From: Devosia sp. Root635 | GTDB taxonomy: Bacteria > Pseudomonadota > Alphaproteobacteria > Rhizobiales > Devosiaceae | Length of the DNA stretch: 64,000 nt | Assembly (NCBI RefSeq): GCF_001427605.1 | Contig: NZ_LMGZ01000018.1 | Span: 186,001-250,000 of the forward strand | Direction: 5' to 3' | Part shown: positions 8,367 to 17,838 of the stretch, in pieces | Layout: each line of letters starts with the position of its first letter | Numbering within the stretch: position 1 is the stretch's first letter | The notes under the pieces: generated by a model | Told to the model about the DNA's origin: nothing | The model's database searches: none | The model's input: the letters and a program-made list of their open reading frames with translations, nothing else | Position numbers and translations under genes: made by a program

Positions 8367-9578
8367 TTAGCGTGCCTGTGGCAGCAGCAGCGTCCGGGGA
8401 AATCCGGGCGCGGTCAGCATGGTCCAGCGCCGTGTCCGGCCGTGGCCGATGGACTGGACCTGTTGCTGCTCCTGCAATTGCGTCAGGGCGCGTTGCACGG
8501 TGCGAATGCCGACGTCGAGCGCCAGCGCCAGGGCGGAACTGGACCAGGATTCGCCGTCGGCCAGCAGCGCCATCACCGCGGCGTTCTGGCCGTCGAGTGG
8601 CGAAGCCAGCATGGCCAGATTCTCGGCGTTGTGTACTGCAAGCCTGAAGCCGTTTGGAGTCGCCGAGACGGTGGCGAGGGGGGCAATTGCCTGGCGCAGG
8701 CGCGCGATTTCCACCCGCAACCGGCCGCGATGGGATTCATCGACCTGTCTGGCGTTGAAAGCGCGGCGCAGCAAGGTTTCGCGGGTTGCATCACTCGGCC
8801 AGGTTTCCGCCAGGGTGCGAAGCAGGGCGAAGAGAATGGGGCGGCTCGACAGGGCAATGACGTCGTCACGCCGGCGCAGTACATTGCGTGTCGTGTCGAT
8901 CACCAGGGTATCGGACGCCAGGAGCCGTTCCACGCCGTCCAGCCCGATTGGCTCCGCGCGTTCACCGCGATGGAGCACTGCGACCGGGCTGGACAGCGAA
9001 ACCTGCGCAGCCTCGACTTCGGCGATCAGGGCAGGGATGGCTGAGTGCAAGGCGGCGGCGTGGGCTTGCGCCAGGGCTTGTCGGGCGGCCACGGCATGGG
9101 CGCGGCGAATGTGGATGCCGGCACTCACCAGAAAATAGCTGGCGCGCAGCATGGGGGACAGCCGGGCGGGATCGAGCCGGGCAAGGCCGGCCTGGGCCAG
9201 GTCGAGCTGGCCGAGCAACAGGCTGCGGCGGGCGGCGATGCAGCGGGCATGGGCCGCATTCCGCGTATCGCCGCGCAAGGCCAGGATACTTGCGGATTCC
9301 TCCAGCCTTTCGGGAGGCCAGGCGAGATCACGCGAGACTAGGGCAATTTCGGCCTCCGCTACGACGCACCGGGCCTGGGCCACGGGTTCACGGCGGCCGA
9401 AGCGGCGTGCCGCCGTCTTCAGCAACGTCTTGGCGCGGGCGAAATCTCCAAGCTGGGCCATGGCGATGCCGTGCAGGGCCAATGCCGGTGGATCGTTCCG
9501 CAGGGCGACCCGGTTAAGGGCGCCGAGCACATCCCCCGAGGCCAGCGCCTGGGCCGCTGCATTGATGGTGGAATCCAT
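8367..9578 (-). CDS. TPR-containing transcriptional regulator with two winged-helix domains
   Basis: The 403-residue protein has an alanine-rich N-terminal half (about residues 1-190) of TPR-like helical repeats. A winged-helix region at about 250-320 resembles the OmpR-type C-terminal domain (SSRPILFALLRTLAETW, then RGRLRVEIARLRQAI and TPNGFRLAV). A second winged helix follows at about 340-390 (GIRTVQRALTQLQEQQQV). The start at 9578 gives MDSTINAAAQALASGD. There is no receiver domain. The product is probably a cytosolic DNA-binding regulator sensing a protein or ligand through the TPRs. It faces ccdA divergently and the propeller gene convergently. Confidence 0.75.
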   Translation of the reverse strand: MDSTINAAAQALASGDVLGALNRVALRNDPPALALHGIAMAQLGDFARAKTLLKTAARRFGRREPVAQARCVVAEAEIALVSRDLAWPPERLEESASILALRGDTRNAAHARCIAARRSLLLGQLDLAQAGLARLDPARLSPMLRASYFLVSAGIHIRRAHAVAARQALAQAHAAALHSAIPALIAEVEAAQVSLSSPVAVLHRGERAEPIGLDGVERLLASDTLVIDTTRNVLRRRDDVIALSSRPILFALLRTLAETWPSDATRETLLRRAFNARQVDESHRGRLRVEIARLRQAIAPLATVSATPNGFRLAVHNAENLAMLASPLDGQNAAVMALLADGESWSSSALALALDVGIRTVQRALTQLQEQQQVQSIGHGRTRRWTMLTAPGFPRTLLLPQAR

Positions 9579-9717
9579 GGTTCGGCAATATGTCCGGACG
9601 GTGCGGGCGGAGCATAGCCGCTGTTCCCCACCATCACAAACCAGCGATGCGACACTGGGCGCGTTGCTTTGTGAAGGCGACGGGGTACAACCACGGCGCA
9701 ACAGGAGCGTCGGTCTC

Positions 9718-10455
9718 GTGGAATTCTCTCTGCCATTGGTGTTCGGCGCAGGCGTGCTGAGTTTCCTCAGCCCCTGCGTGCTGCCGCTGGTGCCGCCCTA
9801 TCTCACCTACATGAGCGGGGCCAGCTTCGACCAGTTGCGGGCGGAGGCCGACGGTACGGCCGGTGCGTTGCAGCGGCGGGTGGCCTTCACCTCGCTGTTC
9901 TTCATCCTTGGTTTTGCCGTGGTGTTCGTGACGCTGGGCGCCACGGCCACCGCCTTCGGGCAGGCTTTCCGGCAGGCGCTGCCCATCCTGACGCCGGTTG
10001 CCGGCGTGCTGATCATCGCCATGGGGCTGCATTTCCTCGGAGTCTACCGCATCGGCATTCTCGACCGGCAATTGCGGCATAACGGGCCCGGGGTGGCCAG
10101 CGGGCCGCTGGGCGGGTTCCTGCTGGGCCTGGCCTTTGCCATCGGCTGGACGCCCTGCATCGGGCCGGTGCTGGCCGCGGTACTGTCGGTCGCCGCCAGC
10201 CGGGAGACGGCGTGGGAAGGGGCCGGGCTGCTGGGGATCTATTCGCTGGGGCTGGGCGTGCCGTTTTTCCTTGCCGGTATCGCCATAGGACCGTTCCTCG
10301 CGTTCTTCCATGGCTTCAAGAAGCATCTGCACACCGTCGAGCGCGTCATGGGCGGGCTGCTGGTGCTGACGGGCGTGCTGTTCCTCACCGGCAACTTCAC
10401 CCGGCTGTCCTACTGGTTCCTGGAGACCTTCCCGGTGCTTGCCAGCTTCGGCTGA
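9718..10455 (+). CDS. ccdA: Cytochrome c biogenesis protein CcdA
   Basis: The 245-residue membrane protein has six predicted helices and the two redox cysteines typical of CcdA/DsbD: FLSPCVLPLVPPY near residue 20 and GWTPCIGPVL near residue 145. It passes reducing power from cytosolic thioredoxin to periplasmic thiol proteins needed for cytochrome c maturation. The start is GTG at 9718, supported by AGGAG ten bases upstream; an open extension further left overlaps the divergent regulator and was rejected. No other cytochrome biogenesis gene is nearby. Confidence 0.93.
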   Translation: MEFSLPLVFGAGVLSFLSPCVLPLVPPYLTYMSGASFDQLRAEADGTAGALQRRVAFTSLFFILGFAVVFVTLGATATAFGQAFRQALPILTPVAGVLIIAMGLHFLGVYRIGILDRQLRHNGPGVASGPLGGFLLGLAFAIGWTPCIGPVLAAVLSVAASRETAWEGAGLLGIYSLGLGVPFFLAGIAIGPFLAFFHGFKKHLHTVERVMGGLLVLTGVLFLTGNFTRLSYWFLETFPVLASFG

Positions 10456-10571
10456 GCGGTAAGCCGGGCTTAACCCTCTGCCAAGTTTCTGCCCGGCAAC
10501 GATTTTGCAGCGTGGATTTTCAGCACTGGTTTACCCCGGAGGGTCAGAGTGCGGCTCGACACGAGGGGATC

Positions 10572-11813
10572 ATGCTGACAGTCGACACAGCCGATGCAAC
10601 GCTCGATTCCGGCGCCCGCAGCACCGCGGCCGGGGTCGCCGCCATGCGTGGCGAGATCGGCGTGACGGTGACCAGCCGGATCGAGGATGTGGAGGCGGTC
10701 TGGCGCGACCTCACGGCAGGGAGCATCGAATCCCCCGGCCAGAGCTATGATTTCATCCGCCTGTGGGTGGCCAATCGCCAGGTGCCGCAGGCCGAGCAGC
10801 TTTATGTCGTCGGCCGCATCGATGGAGAACCGGTGGCGTTGCTGCCGCTGCATCGCAAGCGCGTGCATGGCCTGCCGGTCCTCACCTGGTTCCCCGGCGC
10901 CAATGCCGGCTGCTATGCCCCGATCGCCGACTACGATCGGCTGGCCGCGCTCGGCTCCGAGGGCCGCTGCCGGCTGTGGACCGCCATGACGGATCAATTG
11001 AGCGGCGCAGACGTGGTCTATCTCCGCTCCATCCCCGTCACGGTCGGTGGGCATGAAGGGCTGTTCGACGAGTTGGGCGCCACGCTCGCCGTGGAGACGC
11101 TCTACCGCTCGCAGTATGCGAGCTGGGAAGAATGCGACCGCCTGCAGCGCAGCAAGTCGCGCCGCAAGCATGACCGGCAGCAGGGCGACCGGCTCAGCGC
11201 CATGGGGGAGGTCGGGTTCGAGGAGCTGCGCAACGGCGGCGATACCGATTGTGCCATCGAGGTCATGTTCCGCCAGCGTTCGGCCCGCTTCAAGGCCATG
11301 GGCATCCGCGATACCTTCGTCCATGATCGGCTGATCGATTTCTATCATGACGCGGCGCGGGCCGGGTCCGGCGTGGATGTCCGGCTGCATGTGCTGCGGC
11401 TCAACGGCGACATCGTCGCGGTGCGTTACAATATCGTCCACAATGACCGCATGTTCTGCCTGATTTCCTCGATGAGCGACGATCCGGCCATCCAGAACGG
11501 CTCGCCGGGCAAGCAATGCCTGCTGCGGGTGATGCAGACCGTGTTCGACGAGGGCATCAGCGTCTTCGACATGGGCAGCGGCTTCACCGACGAAAAGCGC
11601 CACTGGTGCAATGTGCAGGCGCCGCTGCGTCAGCACTATGTCGGGCTGACGCTGCAGGGGGCCGTCATCGTCAAGGCGCACCGGCTGTTCCAGCAGACAC
11701 GGGCAGCCATCAAGGCCAATCCGCAGCTCAAGGCGGCGGTGCGCAGCCTGCGCCAGCTCTTTGATCGCGCGACCGGGGCCGCAGCGCCAGGCCCTGCCGA
11801 AAAATCAGAGTAG
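10572..11813 (+). CDS. BioF2-like GNAT acetyltransferase
   Basis: The 413-residue protein belongs to the BioF2/CelD-like GNAT group. It has an N-terminal domain of about 150 residues with [20 protein letters not shown], then [14 protein letters not shown] and a C-terminal GNAT fold containing [17 protein letters not shown] and [14 protein letters not shown]. Family members act in cell-surface polysaccharide (cellulose or exopolysaccharide) biosynthesis. The start at 10572 has GAGGGGA just upstream. Its last nine bases overlap the convergent radC gene. Confidence 0.8.
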   Translation: MLTVDTADATLDSGARSTAAGVAAMRGEIGVTVTSRIEDVEAVWRDLTAGSIESPGQSYDFIRLWVANRQVPQAEQLYVVGRIDGEPVALLPLHRKRVHGLPVLTWFPGANAGCYAPIADYDRLAALGSEGRCRLWTAMTDQLSGADVVYLRSIPVTVGGHEGLFDELGATLAVETLYRSQYASWEECDRLQRSKSRRKHDRQQGDRLSAMGEVGFEELRNGGDTDCAIEVMFRQRSARFKAMGIRDTFVHDRLIDFYHDAARAGSGVDVRLHVLRLNGDIVAVRYNIVHNDRMFCLISSMSDDPAIQNGSPGKQCLLRVMQTVFDEGISVFDMGSGFTDEKRHWCNVQAPLRQHYVGLTLQGAVIVKAHRLFQQTRAAIKANPQLKAAVRSLRQLFDRATGAAAPGPAEKSE

Positions 11814-12533
11814 CTTGAGGCCGCGCAACGAGGCGTGGCCCGATTTGCCGATGATGAGGTGATCGTGCAGCGTGATCCCCAGCGGCTTGGCTATGTCCGA
11901 GATTTCCCTGGTCATCCGCACATCGGCCGATGACGGGGATGGGTCGCCGGACGGATGGTTGTGCACCAGGATCAGCGCCGTAGCCGACAGTTCGAGCGTG
12001 CGCTTGATGACTTCGCGCGGATAGACCGGTGTATGGTCGACCGTGCCGGTCTGCTGCACTTCGTCTGATATCAGCCGGTTTTTCTTGTCGAGGAACAGGA
12101 TGCGGAACTGTTCCACCGATTCGAAGGCCATCTGGCTGCGGCAATAGTCGATGAGTTGCGACCAGGACGACAATATGGGCTGGTCGCTGTCGATCCTGTC
12201 GCGACCGAAGCGGGCCGCGACGGCCTGGATGACCTTGATATGGGCGATACTCGTTTCGCCGAGCCCCTTCACCTTGGCGAGGCGGGCCTCGCTGGCGTTG
12301 AAGACAGCAGAGAACGAGCCGAACTCGCGCAACAGCGTCTTGGCGAGGCCCTTGGTGTCCTTGCGCGGAATGGCCAGCTGCAGCGCCAGTTCGAGCAGTT
12401 CGTAGTCTTCCAGCGCGTCGCCGCCGACCTTGAGGAAGCGCTCGCGCACCCGTTGCCGGTGGCCGGCGTGATCGTCCGGCTCGGGAGCCGGGAAGGGGGC
12501 CTCGGCGAAAGCGTCGGGCCGCTCCTTGCTCAT
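11805..12533 (-). CDS. radC: RadC family JAB domain protein
   Basis: The 242-residue protein has an N-terminal helix-hairpin-helix region ([14 protein letters not shown], about residue 90) and a C-terminal JAB/MPN metalloprotease-like domain. The zinc motif [14 protein letters not shown] is near residue 195, with the preceding [17 protein letters not shown] strand typical of RadC. A DNA-repair role has been questioned; biochemical function is unclear. Its start overlaps the map stop by four bases, so map and radC form one unit. It is slightly longer at the N-terminus than most. Confidence 0.93.
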   Translation of the reverse strand: MSKERPDAFAEAPFPAPEPDDHAGHRQRVRERFLKVGGDALEDYELLELALQLAIPRKDTKGLAKTLLREFGSFSAVFNASEARLAKVKGLGETSIAHIKVIQAVAARFGRDRIDSDQPILSSWSQLIDYCRSQMAFESVEQFRILFLDKKNRLISDEVQQTGTVDHTPVYPREVIKRTLELSATALILVHNHPSGDPSPSSADVRMTREISDIAKPLGITLHDHLIIGKSGHASLRGLKLL

Positions 12534-13363
12534 GCTGCCCGCACGGCCATCGGGTTGAACAATCCGCCCGGCGACAGCGTGAACACCTCGCAGCCGCTCT
12601 CGGTGATGCCGATGGAATGCTCGCATTGCGCCGACAGGGTCCGGTCGCGCGTCACCGCGGTCCAGCCGTCGGAGAGGATTTTCACATGCGGCCGGCCGAG
12701 ATTGATCATCGGCTCGATGGTGAAGATCATGCCCGGCTTGAGTGGAACCCCGGTGCCCGGCGTGCCGAAATGCATGATATTGGGCTCGTCGTGGAACAGC
12801 TTGCCGAGGCCATGGCCGACGAAATCGCGCACCACGCTCATCCGCTCGGCTTCGGCAATGGCCTGGATCGCGGCGCCGATATCGCCTGTGGTATTGCCCG
12901 GCCGGGCCGCGGCAATGCCCGCTTCCAGCCCGGCATAGGTGATCTCGATGAGCCTTTCGGCCTTCCGCGAAATCTCGCCCACCGGATACATGCGGCTGGA
13001 ATCGCCGTGCCAGCCGTCCACCACCAGCGTCAGGTCGATATTGACGATATCGCCGTCGCGCAGCGGCCGTTCATCGGGAATCCCATGACAGACGACATGG
13101 TTGATCGAGGTGCAGAGCGAATGCCGGTAGCCCTTGTAGAAAATGGTGGCCGGCACCGCCCCGTGGTCGCGGGCGAATTCGTAGGCGACCTTGTCGATGG
13201 TGGCGGTGGGCACGCCCGGCTCGACATAGTCGGTGAGGATATCCAGCGCCTGCGCCGTCAACGCCCCGGCCCTGCGCATGCCCTCGAAGCCTTCGCTGCC
13301 ATGCAGCGGAATGACGCCGGGTGTACGGCGGGCTTTGGCGGGAGCATCGACGAAGGTGATCAT
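12530..13363 (-). CDS. map: Methionine aminopeptidase, type I
   Basis: The 277-residue protein carries the five metal ligands of MetAP: Asp in [10 protein letters not shown], Asp in [10 protein letters not shown], His in FVGHGLG, Glu in FTIEPM and Glu within EHSIGITE. The substrate His is in [11 protein letters not shown]. It removes the initiator methionine from new proteins. It is about 20 residues longer than E. coli Map because of an N-terminal extension starting [13 protein letters not shown], which is common in alphaproteobacteria. The stop overlaps the radC start. Confidence 0.96.
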   Translation of the reverse strand: MITFVDAPAKARRTPGVIPLHGSEGFEGMRRAGALTAQALDILTDYVEPGVPTATIDKVAYEFARDHGAVPATIFYKGYRHSLCTSINHVVCHGIPDERPLRDGDIVNIDLTLVVDGWHGDSSRMYPVGEISRKAERLIEITYAGLEAGIAAARPGNTTGDIGAAIQAIAEAERMSVVRDFVGHGLGKLFHDEPNIMHFGTPGTGVPLKPGMIFTIEPMINLGRPHVKILSDGWTAVTRDRTLSAQCEHSIGITESGCEVFTLSPGGLFNPMAVRAA

Positions 13364-13490
13364 GCGGGACTCCGGAGAATTCCTGTCAAATTAGTCGCTC
13401 GCCCCCACGATTGGAAGGGCGGCGCGCCAGCTTGACGCCGATATCGCGCAAGGTTCATTGCTGGCGGGCAGCAAGCCACGGAAACTCCCC

Positions 13491-14264
13491 ATGTCCAGCC
13501 CAGATACCGTTACCGCCGCCCTCCTGGTCATCGGCGATGAAATCCTTTCGGGCCGGACCAAGGACGTCAATATCGGCGCCACCGCCGATTTCTGTACCGA
13601 TCTCGGCATCGAGCTCAGGGAAGTGCGGGTGGTGAGCGACGAGACCGACGACATCGTCGATGCCGTCAATGCCCTGCGCGCCCGCTACACCTATGTCTTC
13701 ACCACTGGCGGCATCGGCCCGACGCATGACGATATCACCGCCGATGCCATTGCGAAGGCGTTCGGCGTCGCCCTGCCGATCAACCCCGAAGCGCGCGCCA
13801 TGCTGGAAGCGCGCTGGGCGCAGACCGGCACCAAGGTCAACGAGGCCCGGCTGCGCATGGCGCGGATTCCCGAAGGTGCCATGCTCATCGTCAATTCCGT
13901 CAGCGCCGCCCCCGGCTTCCGCATTGGCAATGTGCATGTCATGGCCGGCGTGCCGGTCATCATGCGCGCCATGCTCGAAGCGCTGGTGCCGGTGCTGAAG
14001 GGCGGCAGGAAGGTGTTGTCGGTCACCGTCAAGGCGGCCGTGGGCGAGGGGACTTTGGGCGGTCCGCTCGGCGCGCTGCAGGAACAGTATCCCGATGTGA
14101 AAATGGGCTCCTATCCGCAGATGGGCAAGGATCGGGTGATGACCGAACTGGTCCTCCGCTCCGCCGACCCCGTGCGGCTGGAAGAAGCCGCCGGCAAGGT
14201 GCGCACCATGGTCACCGAGGCCCACCGCAAGGCCGGCGTCGCCCTGCCGGACGAACCCTATTGA
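13491..14264 (+). CDS. CinA-like molybdopterin-binding domain protein
   Basis: The 257-residue protein contains one MoCF/CinA-type domain. The N-terminus LLVIGDEILSGRTKDVN and the FTTGGIGPTHDDITADAIAKAF motif at about residues 68-90 are characteristic of COG1058 (competence/damage-inducible protein A). The C-terminal nicotinamide amidase domain of full CinA is missing, as is usual for this shorter group. A related pyrophosphatase activity on ADP-ribose is known in the family; the substrate here is not determinable. The chosen ATG at 13491 gives the conserved N-terminus. Confidence 0.88.
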   Translation: MSSPDTVTAALLVIGDEILSGRTKDVNIGATADFCTDLGIELREVRVVSDETDDIVDAVNALRARYTYVFTTGGIGPTHDDITADAIAKAFGVALPINPEARAMLEARWAQTGTKVNEARLRMARIPEGAMLIVNSVSAAPGFRIGNVHVMAGVPVIMRAMLEALVPVLKGGRKVLSVTVKAAVGEGTLGGPLGALQEQYPDVKMGSYPQMGKDRVMTELVLRSADPVRLEEAAGKVRTMVTEAHRKAGVALPDEPY

Positions 14265-14370
14265 CTGGGCATAATCGCGCTGGGTGATTGGCGCAACCGC
14301 CGTGGTTTGCTAAGCACGACGCTTCTCATTCATCCCGGCGCTGGGCAGCGCCGGCGCAGGAGCCCGAGCC

Positions 14371-14868
14371 GTGAGCAATCCCAACCAGAAGTCGTTCCCC
14401 GTCACTTGGGACCAGTTCCACCGCGACAGCCGGGCGCTGGCCTGGCGGCTGGCCGGCATGGGCACGTTCGACGCCGTCGTCGCCATTGCCCGCGGGGGCC
14501 TCGTCCCCGCCGCCATCGTGGCGCGCGAGCTCAATATCCGCACGGTCGAGACCGTGGCCGTCAAGAGCTACGACCACCAGAACCAGGGCGGCATCCAGGT
14601 CCTCAAGTCGATCAGCCAGCCCGTGCTCGATATTGCCGGCAAGGGCGGCAAGATTCTCATCGTCGATGACCTCGTGGATACCGGCTCCACCGCCCGCGTC
14701 GTCCGCGAAATGCTCCCCGGCGCGCACTTCGCCACGGTCTATGCCAAGCCCAAGGGGCGCGAACTGGTCGATACTTTCATCACCGAAGTCAGCCAGGACA
14801 CCTGGATTTTCTTCCCCTGGGACCTGGACGTGGCCTATGTGGCCCCGATCAGCGGCGGGACGGACTGA
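14371..14868 (+). CDS. gpt: Xanthine phosphoribosyltransferase
   Basis: The 165-residue type I phosphoribosyltransferase has the PRPP-binding motif [14 protein letters not shown] at about residues 91-104. The N-terminus [19 protein letters not shown] and the [17 protein letters not shown] loop are typical of Gpt. It salvages xanthine and guanine as XMP/GMP. The start is GTG at 14371 with AGGAG 14 bases upstream. It is separated by about 100 bases from the CinA-like gene and followed by the accessory region. Confidence 0.93.
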   Translation: MSNPNQKSFPVTWDQFHRDSRALAWRLAGMGTFDAVVAIARGGLVPAAIVARELNIRTVETVAVKSYDHQNQGGIQVLKSISQPVLDIAGKGGKILIVDDLVDTGSTARVVREMLPGAHFATVYAKPKGRELVDTFITEVSQDTWIFFPWDLDVAYVAPISGGTD

Positions 14869-14902
14869 GGCTCGGCCGGGCGTCCGACTTGGGATGAGCC
14901 GG

Positions 14903-16144
14903 CTAGCGCCTCCGCTGCCTTGCTCTGATCCACGCACGCGAGCGGCGATACAGCCACTGCGGGCCGTCCTGCCAGCGGTACCGCGGCGATCGATCAAACA
15001 ATATTTTCACGCTGCGCCGCAGATCATCTGTAGCGGCGTGCTTGTCGTCCACTAAGCGAATAACAAGATCCACCTGTTCCTGTGAATTGCGGGGCAATCG
15101 TCGCACTTGGGCGAGTTCGTAGCGGGTCAGATACCGATGAAGGTGGTGGTGGGGATTGGGCGGCGCCGGCCAGTTAAGGAAGTTTCCGAGCATGGCAGCC
15201 CACCATACTCGGGACAACGCCTTGGCCCGTTCGGAGAGGCAGCGTTCATAATCGCGGAGCGCCACCAGCTCCGGCGAGGATAGTTCCTGCCTTAGCCAGC
15301 CGTGGAAGCGGGAGGCCCTGTCACGATATGCACGGAACACATCTACGAGGTCGAGGTCTTTGTCATGGCTGTTGACGAAAGCCCAGGTGCTTGCCCTTGA
15401 GGCTAGACCCGAAAAATCGTCGATTGCCCGTAGCAGGTTTTCCTTGCTCAGCTTGAACGTCGCCGACTGGCCGTCGCGTACAGAATTAGTCAGGTTCCAT
15501 CCCGCATCAACGATGCGCAGATGGTGCAGCAGGACGCGTAGGTTGATGACAAATTCATGGAGACCGTCGCTGCCGAATTCCGTCCGGCGACGCGCATCGT
15601 ATCCGGCAATGATCGTTGCCGGATCAATCCGACGGCAATGGTCAACCAGAGACGCCGCCGCATTGGCACTGGCAAACAGCTCCTTCTGGATGCGTTGCTG
15701 AATCATGCGGAGTTCTGATTCACGCTGCCGTTCGAATAGGTCGGGCTTGTCGGCTACCGCCCTCCCTTCGAAGCCATGGATGGCTCCCAAAAGGTCATCA
15801 AGGCAGAGGTTGAACACGTCGAGACTGGTGAAGTACGATTGGCACCGTTCCCACAAGTCAAAGCCAGGGTGGCCACGCAGGATGGAGGGCGCATCGGATT
15901 GAAGAACGACGCGCTGCAATAGCTCATGCGGTAGGGGTACGGCAGAAGAGGCGACCTCTACCCGCAGGGCCTCGCGCGCAAGGGTCTGGCGCTCATTCTG
16001 TGCCCTTAGGAAGGATAGCCACCTGTCTTCACCAAAGGGGGCCATGGCGTGATTCTGGTCCAAACTAGTGTCGGAGGCTATTTTTCCGGTCAACAAATCG
16101 TCGTCGCGCTCATAGTCCCTCGGTGGGGCGGACTGAGGTACCAC
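14903..16144 (-). CDS. Unrecognised helical protein in accessory region
   Basis: A 413-residue reading frame with mixed, soluble, predominantly helical composition and a very basic C-terminus (RSRAWIRARQRRR). I see no signal peptide, membrane span or known motif. Base composition and codon use are visibly less GC-biased than in the flanking core genes, suggesting a different history. The start is uncertain: GTG at 16144 is the longest; an internal ATG at 16045 (MAPFGEDRWLSFL) is also reasonable, and neither has a strong ribosome site. It is convergent with gpt and transcribed in the same direction as the secreted pair upstream. Confidence 0.6.
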   Translation of the reverse strand: MVPQSAPPRDYERDDDLLTGKIASDTSLDQNHAMAPFGEDRWLSFLRAQNERQTLAREALRVEVASSAVPLPHELLQRVVLQSDAPSILRGHPGFDLWERCQSYFTSLDVFNLCLDDLLGAIHGFEGRAVADKPDLFERQRESELRMIQQRIQKELFASANAAASLVDHCRRIDPATIIAGYDARRRTEFGSDGLHEFVINLRVLLHHLRIVDAGWNLTNSVRDGQSATFKLSKENLLRAIDDFSGLASRASTWAFVNSHDKDLDLVDVFRAYRDRASRFHGWLRQELSSPELVALRDYERCLSERAKALSRVWWAAMLGNFLNWPAPPNPHHHLHRYLTRYELAQVRRLPRNSQEQVDLVIRLVDDKHAATDDLRRSVKILFDRSPRYRWQDGPQWLYRRSRAWIRARQRRR

Positions 16145-16182
16145 TGCGGCAGCATTGCCCTCTTAGTGCTACGCAAGAGAAG

Positions 16183-16790
16183 CTATAGTGCATCCAGCTC
16201 CAAATCGGACTTACCCGCCTTAAAAGCTGCCTCTCCTGCTCGATGACTGTAGATGAGGCGCCAAAAGGAATCGCGGGTTGATGCGGCGCCAATGGATAGC
16301 TCGATATCGGCTGATAGCGAGGTGTAGGTGCTAAACCAGTTCGCTTCGTTCTGATCGATGGAGTAGGTAAAATTCTCTGCCTTGCCGTAGTAACTGTCTG
16401 TCGACGGACGATGATATTTCTGTCCGGCGGTATAGGATTTTTCAAGCGACCGCTCAATTTCACTATACCTAGATCGGACTGCGGTGCCGTACGAGTCATT
16501 TTCAAATTCTGTACTGATGGCGGCAACACGCCATAGTTCGTCCGTGTAGCCGAAAGAGAGTACGACGGTTTCTATATCGGAAAGGGCCTTTGGCAAGTTG
16601 GTGGCAAGGTATGACGTGCCGAACCCCGACATATCAACGGGCGTCAAGACGACACCTAGTTCCGTGATTTCTTCCGCAGAAACCATCCACGCAAGGCCAA
16701 ATGGGGCGGTGTCATCATCCTGGCCCGCAACGCCAAATGTCATCAACCAAGAAATGTGAGCGCAGCCAGTAGGCAAGATGTCAATCTCAT
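16183..16790 (-). CDS. Secreted protein of unknown function, apparent frameshift in the signal peptide
   Basis: The ATG at 16790 overlaps the stop of the upstream gene (ATGA) and begins a signal peptide (MRLTSCLLAALTF), but that frame stops at 16745-16743 (TGA). The -1 frame then runs open to 16183, and its first residues (SWLMTFGVAGQDDD) complete a signal peptide with a VAG cleavage site. The joint is at a TTT run around 16755; one extra T would restore a protein of about 202 residues. As sequenced, the gene is frameshifted, read by -1 slippage, or starts inside at ATG 16743. The mature part has no motif I recognise. AT-richer than core genes. Confidence 0.6.
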
Positions 16791-17362
16791 AATGCTTCGG
16801 AGTCCTCTGTAACAATCACCTGGCCAACTGGTGCATTCGGCTCTTGTGCGGACGTGCCGCCAAACACAAACCCATATTTCTCGGCAAGTAGCGACAACCG
16901 AAGCTGACCTATAGTTACCTCACTGGTCGCAGCATTCATTAGAGCCATCGTCTGAATAAGGCCCCCGCTATAGCGTGCCGCTTCCGCCATGTTTCTGTCG
17001 CGTTCCTTTTGGGCGCCGGCAATGTCTTCTTCAAGCGCTGCTATGATCTCGGTGTTGGGGATGTGAGCCACACCTTCGATGACATAGCTAAGGTTGATCC
17101 GACGCAACAAAGAATTCCGTTTTTGCTCCAGCATGGCTTGGGTAGTTTTCAGTGTCTCAATGCGTATCTGTATTAGTGCCAAAATTGCGCCGCCGGAGTA
17201 CAAGGCGGCTTCGTTCTCTGCCTCTTTGATGCTTATCTGCACTTCTGAGAGGTCAGCGTCGAGATCGGCTGTGGAAGGATCGCTACTGATGCAGCTGAGC
17301 GAAAAAAATAGAGTCGCAAAAACGATTGCGCATGCCGTACCGACGGCCAACACTAATTTCAA
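16787..17362 (-). CDS. Membrane-anchored or secreted helical protein with an internal repeat
   Basis: From a TTG start at 17362 (GGGGGGA six bases upstream) the 191-residue protein begins with a hydrophobic segment of about 25 residues (MKLVLAVGTACAIVFATLFF), either a signal anchor or signal peptide. Long charged helices follow. A motif recurs: EAALYSGGAILALIQ near residue 51 and EAARYSGGLIQTMAL near residue 129, each followed by a Thr-rich helix, which points to an internal duplication. The frame is open upstream to 17548, but that extension lacks coding character. It is coupled by ATGA to the frameshifted secreted gene. I recognise no family. Confidence 0.6.
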   Translation of the reverse strand: MKLVLAVGTACAIVFATLFFSLSCISSDPSTADLDADLSEVQISIKEAENEAALYSGGAILALIQIRIETLKTTQAMLEQKRNSLLRRINLSYVIEGVAHIPNTEIIAALEEDIAGAQKERDRNMAEAARYSGGLIQTMALMNAATSEVTIGQLRLSLLAEKYGFVFGGTSAQEPNAPVGQVIVTEDSEAL

Positions 17363-17680
17363 TGTAGATCCCCCCAAGAACGATTTCCTTGGTACCCGAC
17401 AATTTGTTAGTTGGGAAAGAGATGCCTGCAGAGTTGAGGCGGGCAAGAGTGCAACAAGTGGTCGTTTGAGCTCCTTTGGCAACGCTTCCGCAAAAAACTT
17501 ATCCCCACCCCCAAAGTCTTTCCCGCATACTTCCACCCGTTTCCGCATTCACGCGGCCCCGACGCAGGGCCGGGCGGGGAGACCGTGGGACGGGGGCACC
17601 TGTCCAGTGAGGGGAAATACGGCAGCCGGGCCTGCAACACTGGTACCGCCTGAACCATACCTCGCGCAAAAGCGGCTCGT
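17363..17680. other. Intergenic stretch, nothing recognised
   Basis: These 318 bases lie upstream of the TTG-started membrane protein. They are mixed in composition, with AT-richer sequence near the gene (its likely promoter zone) and GC-rich sequence further right. I see no convincing gene, terminator or known RNA in them. Confidence 0.4.
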
Positions 17681-17738
17681 GATGGGCGGCCCTTGGTCCG
17701 TTCCATGTCGACATTTTTTGGTCCAACGGCCGCCCATC
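17681..17738. repeat. Imperfect 19-base inverted repeat upstream of tRNA-Leu
   Basis: GATGGGCGGCCCTTGGTCC is matched by an inverted copy ending at 17738 (GGTCCAACGGCCGCCCATC) with two mismatches. The 20-base loop contains the perfect palindrome ATGTCGACAT and a run of six T. A shorter perfect hairpin (CCGCACG...CGTGCGG) follows at 17749-17769. Together they may be a structured transcript, a repeat element or a terminator pair. The role is not determinable. Confidence 0.55.
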
Positions 17739-17838
17739 TCCCGTGTAACCGCACGCGAAAGCCGTGCGGCAATTTCGGCTGTCCGGCGATGCGTAACGCG
17801 TTGGCATCCCCGTCCCCCCATGCTACCTGCGAGCCGAT

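Noticed and set aside
14903-16144. A HEPN-like R-x6-H motif (RDRASRFH) in the unknown protein
   Set aside because: The pattern is short and common by chance. There is no partner nucleotidyltransferase gene.
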